From the NCBI GenBank assembly GCA_030039575.1, contig JASHVH010000118.1, positions 1-5,659 on the forward strand: a DNA stretch of 5,659 bases, read 5' to 3'. Under the pieces are notes generated by a model. It ran no database searches, was not told the DNA's origin, and worked only from the letters and a program-made list of their open reading frames with translations. The translations under genes and the position numbers were made by a program. Shown here one piece after another: positions 5,488-5,659 of the stretch (position 1 is the stretch's first letter; the number at the start of each line of letters is the position of its first letter). This DNA comes from Acidimicrobiales bacterium (GTDB taxonomy: Bacteria; Actinomycetota; Acidimicrobiia; Acidimicrobiales; Palsa-688).

Positions 5488-5514
5488 AGCGCACGAGAAA
5501 ACGCAGGGCTTGAC

Positions 5515-5530
5515 GTCGCTTCACCGCGAC
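5515..5530 (-). terminator. Weak candidate terminator stem of the right-edge gene
   Basis: GTCGC (5515-5519) and GCGAC (5526-5530) make a 5-bp stem with a 6-nt loop, 10 nt beyond the minus-strand stop at 5541. A TTTT occurs on the minus strand only some 14 nt further on, so intrinsic termination would be poor. Position is the main argument. Confidence 0.25.
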
Positions 5531-5540
5531 CCGGTTGAAC

Positions 5541-5659
5541 CTACGAAGCCGCCACCACCTCATGGCCAAGGGCCGCGAGGCGCGCTCCCAGCTCGTCGAG
5601 CGGGACGTCGGCCAGCCGGTCGGTCAGGGAACAGCCGGCGATGCTGAGGCGGACCGTCC
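5541..5659 (-). CDS. C-terminal 38 residues of an unidentified protein (runs off right edge)
   Basis: A minus-strand frame enters from the right edge and ends at TAG 5543-5541. The visible tail reads TVRLSIAGCSLTDRLADVPL followed by DELGARLAALGHEVVAAS. It has GC-biased third positions and a plausible alternation of a beta-strand (VRLSIAG) and a helix (LDELGARLAALG), as in alpha/beta proteins. I do not recognise the family. The frame has no start inside the window, and the gene would be convergent with the transporter gene. The codon pattern supports coding, but the segment is short. Confidence 0.5.
   Translation of the reverse strand, partial: TVRLSIAGCSLTDRLADVPLDELGARLAALGHEVVAAS

Overview
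The window is very GC-rich, with strong G/C at third codon positions and near-consensus Shine-Dalgarno (SD) sites. Protein features resemble those of actinobacterial families: a GH63/MGH1-like glucosidase, a DUF1003-like small membrane protein, and an NRAMP-related transporter with a long polar N-terminus. This suggests a chromosomal segment of an actinomycete-type organism, possibly an uncultured deep-branching lineage. The phylum is an inference, and the lower rank cannot be fixed from the sequence.

Left part, minus strand. Three genes point left. A 152-residue DUF1003-like membrane protein (3160 to 2702) comes first, then an ArsB/SLC13-type permease (2630 to 1437), then a GH63-type glucosidase (1262 running off the left edge). 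The gaps are 71 and 174 nt, so the first two may be co-transcribed. The gap before the glucosidase holds a 7-bp hairpin and a cluster of GCAA/TTGC palindromes, so that gene may have its own control.

Centre, 3161-3672. This 512-nt divergent region separates the DUF1003 gene from the transporter gene. Its left half has a perfect 17-bp tandem duplication and a five-copy heptamer repeat. Its right half looks like a regulated leader. It has a -10 element (TATAGT) inside a palindrome, then a 17-codon proline-rich leader ORF behind a near-perfect SD. After that come short stems, and one segment could pair with the transporter's own SD.

Right part, plus strand. The main gene (3673-5334) encodes a 553-residue SLC11/NRAMP-family transporter. 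Its metal-site motifs differ from classical NRAMP: DNDAG replaces the TM1 DPGN, and APW replaces the TM6 MPH. This fits the NRAMP-related magnesium transporter (NRMT) clade. A proline-rich 17-codon leader upstream of a probable Mg2+ importer recalls the mgtL leader of enterobacterial mgtA, and this is the most interesting hypothesis in the window. Downstream lies an 81-nt, almost perfectly symmetrical imperfect hairpin of unknown nature. The 3' end of a convergent, unidentified minus-strand gene follows.

No tRNA, rRNA, CRISPR array, insertion sequence or phage gene was seen.
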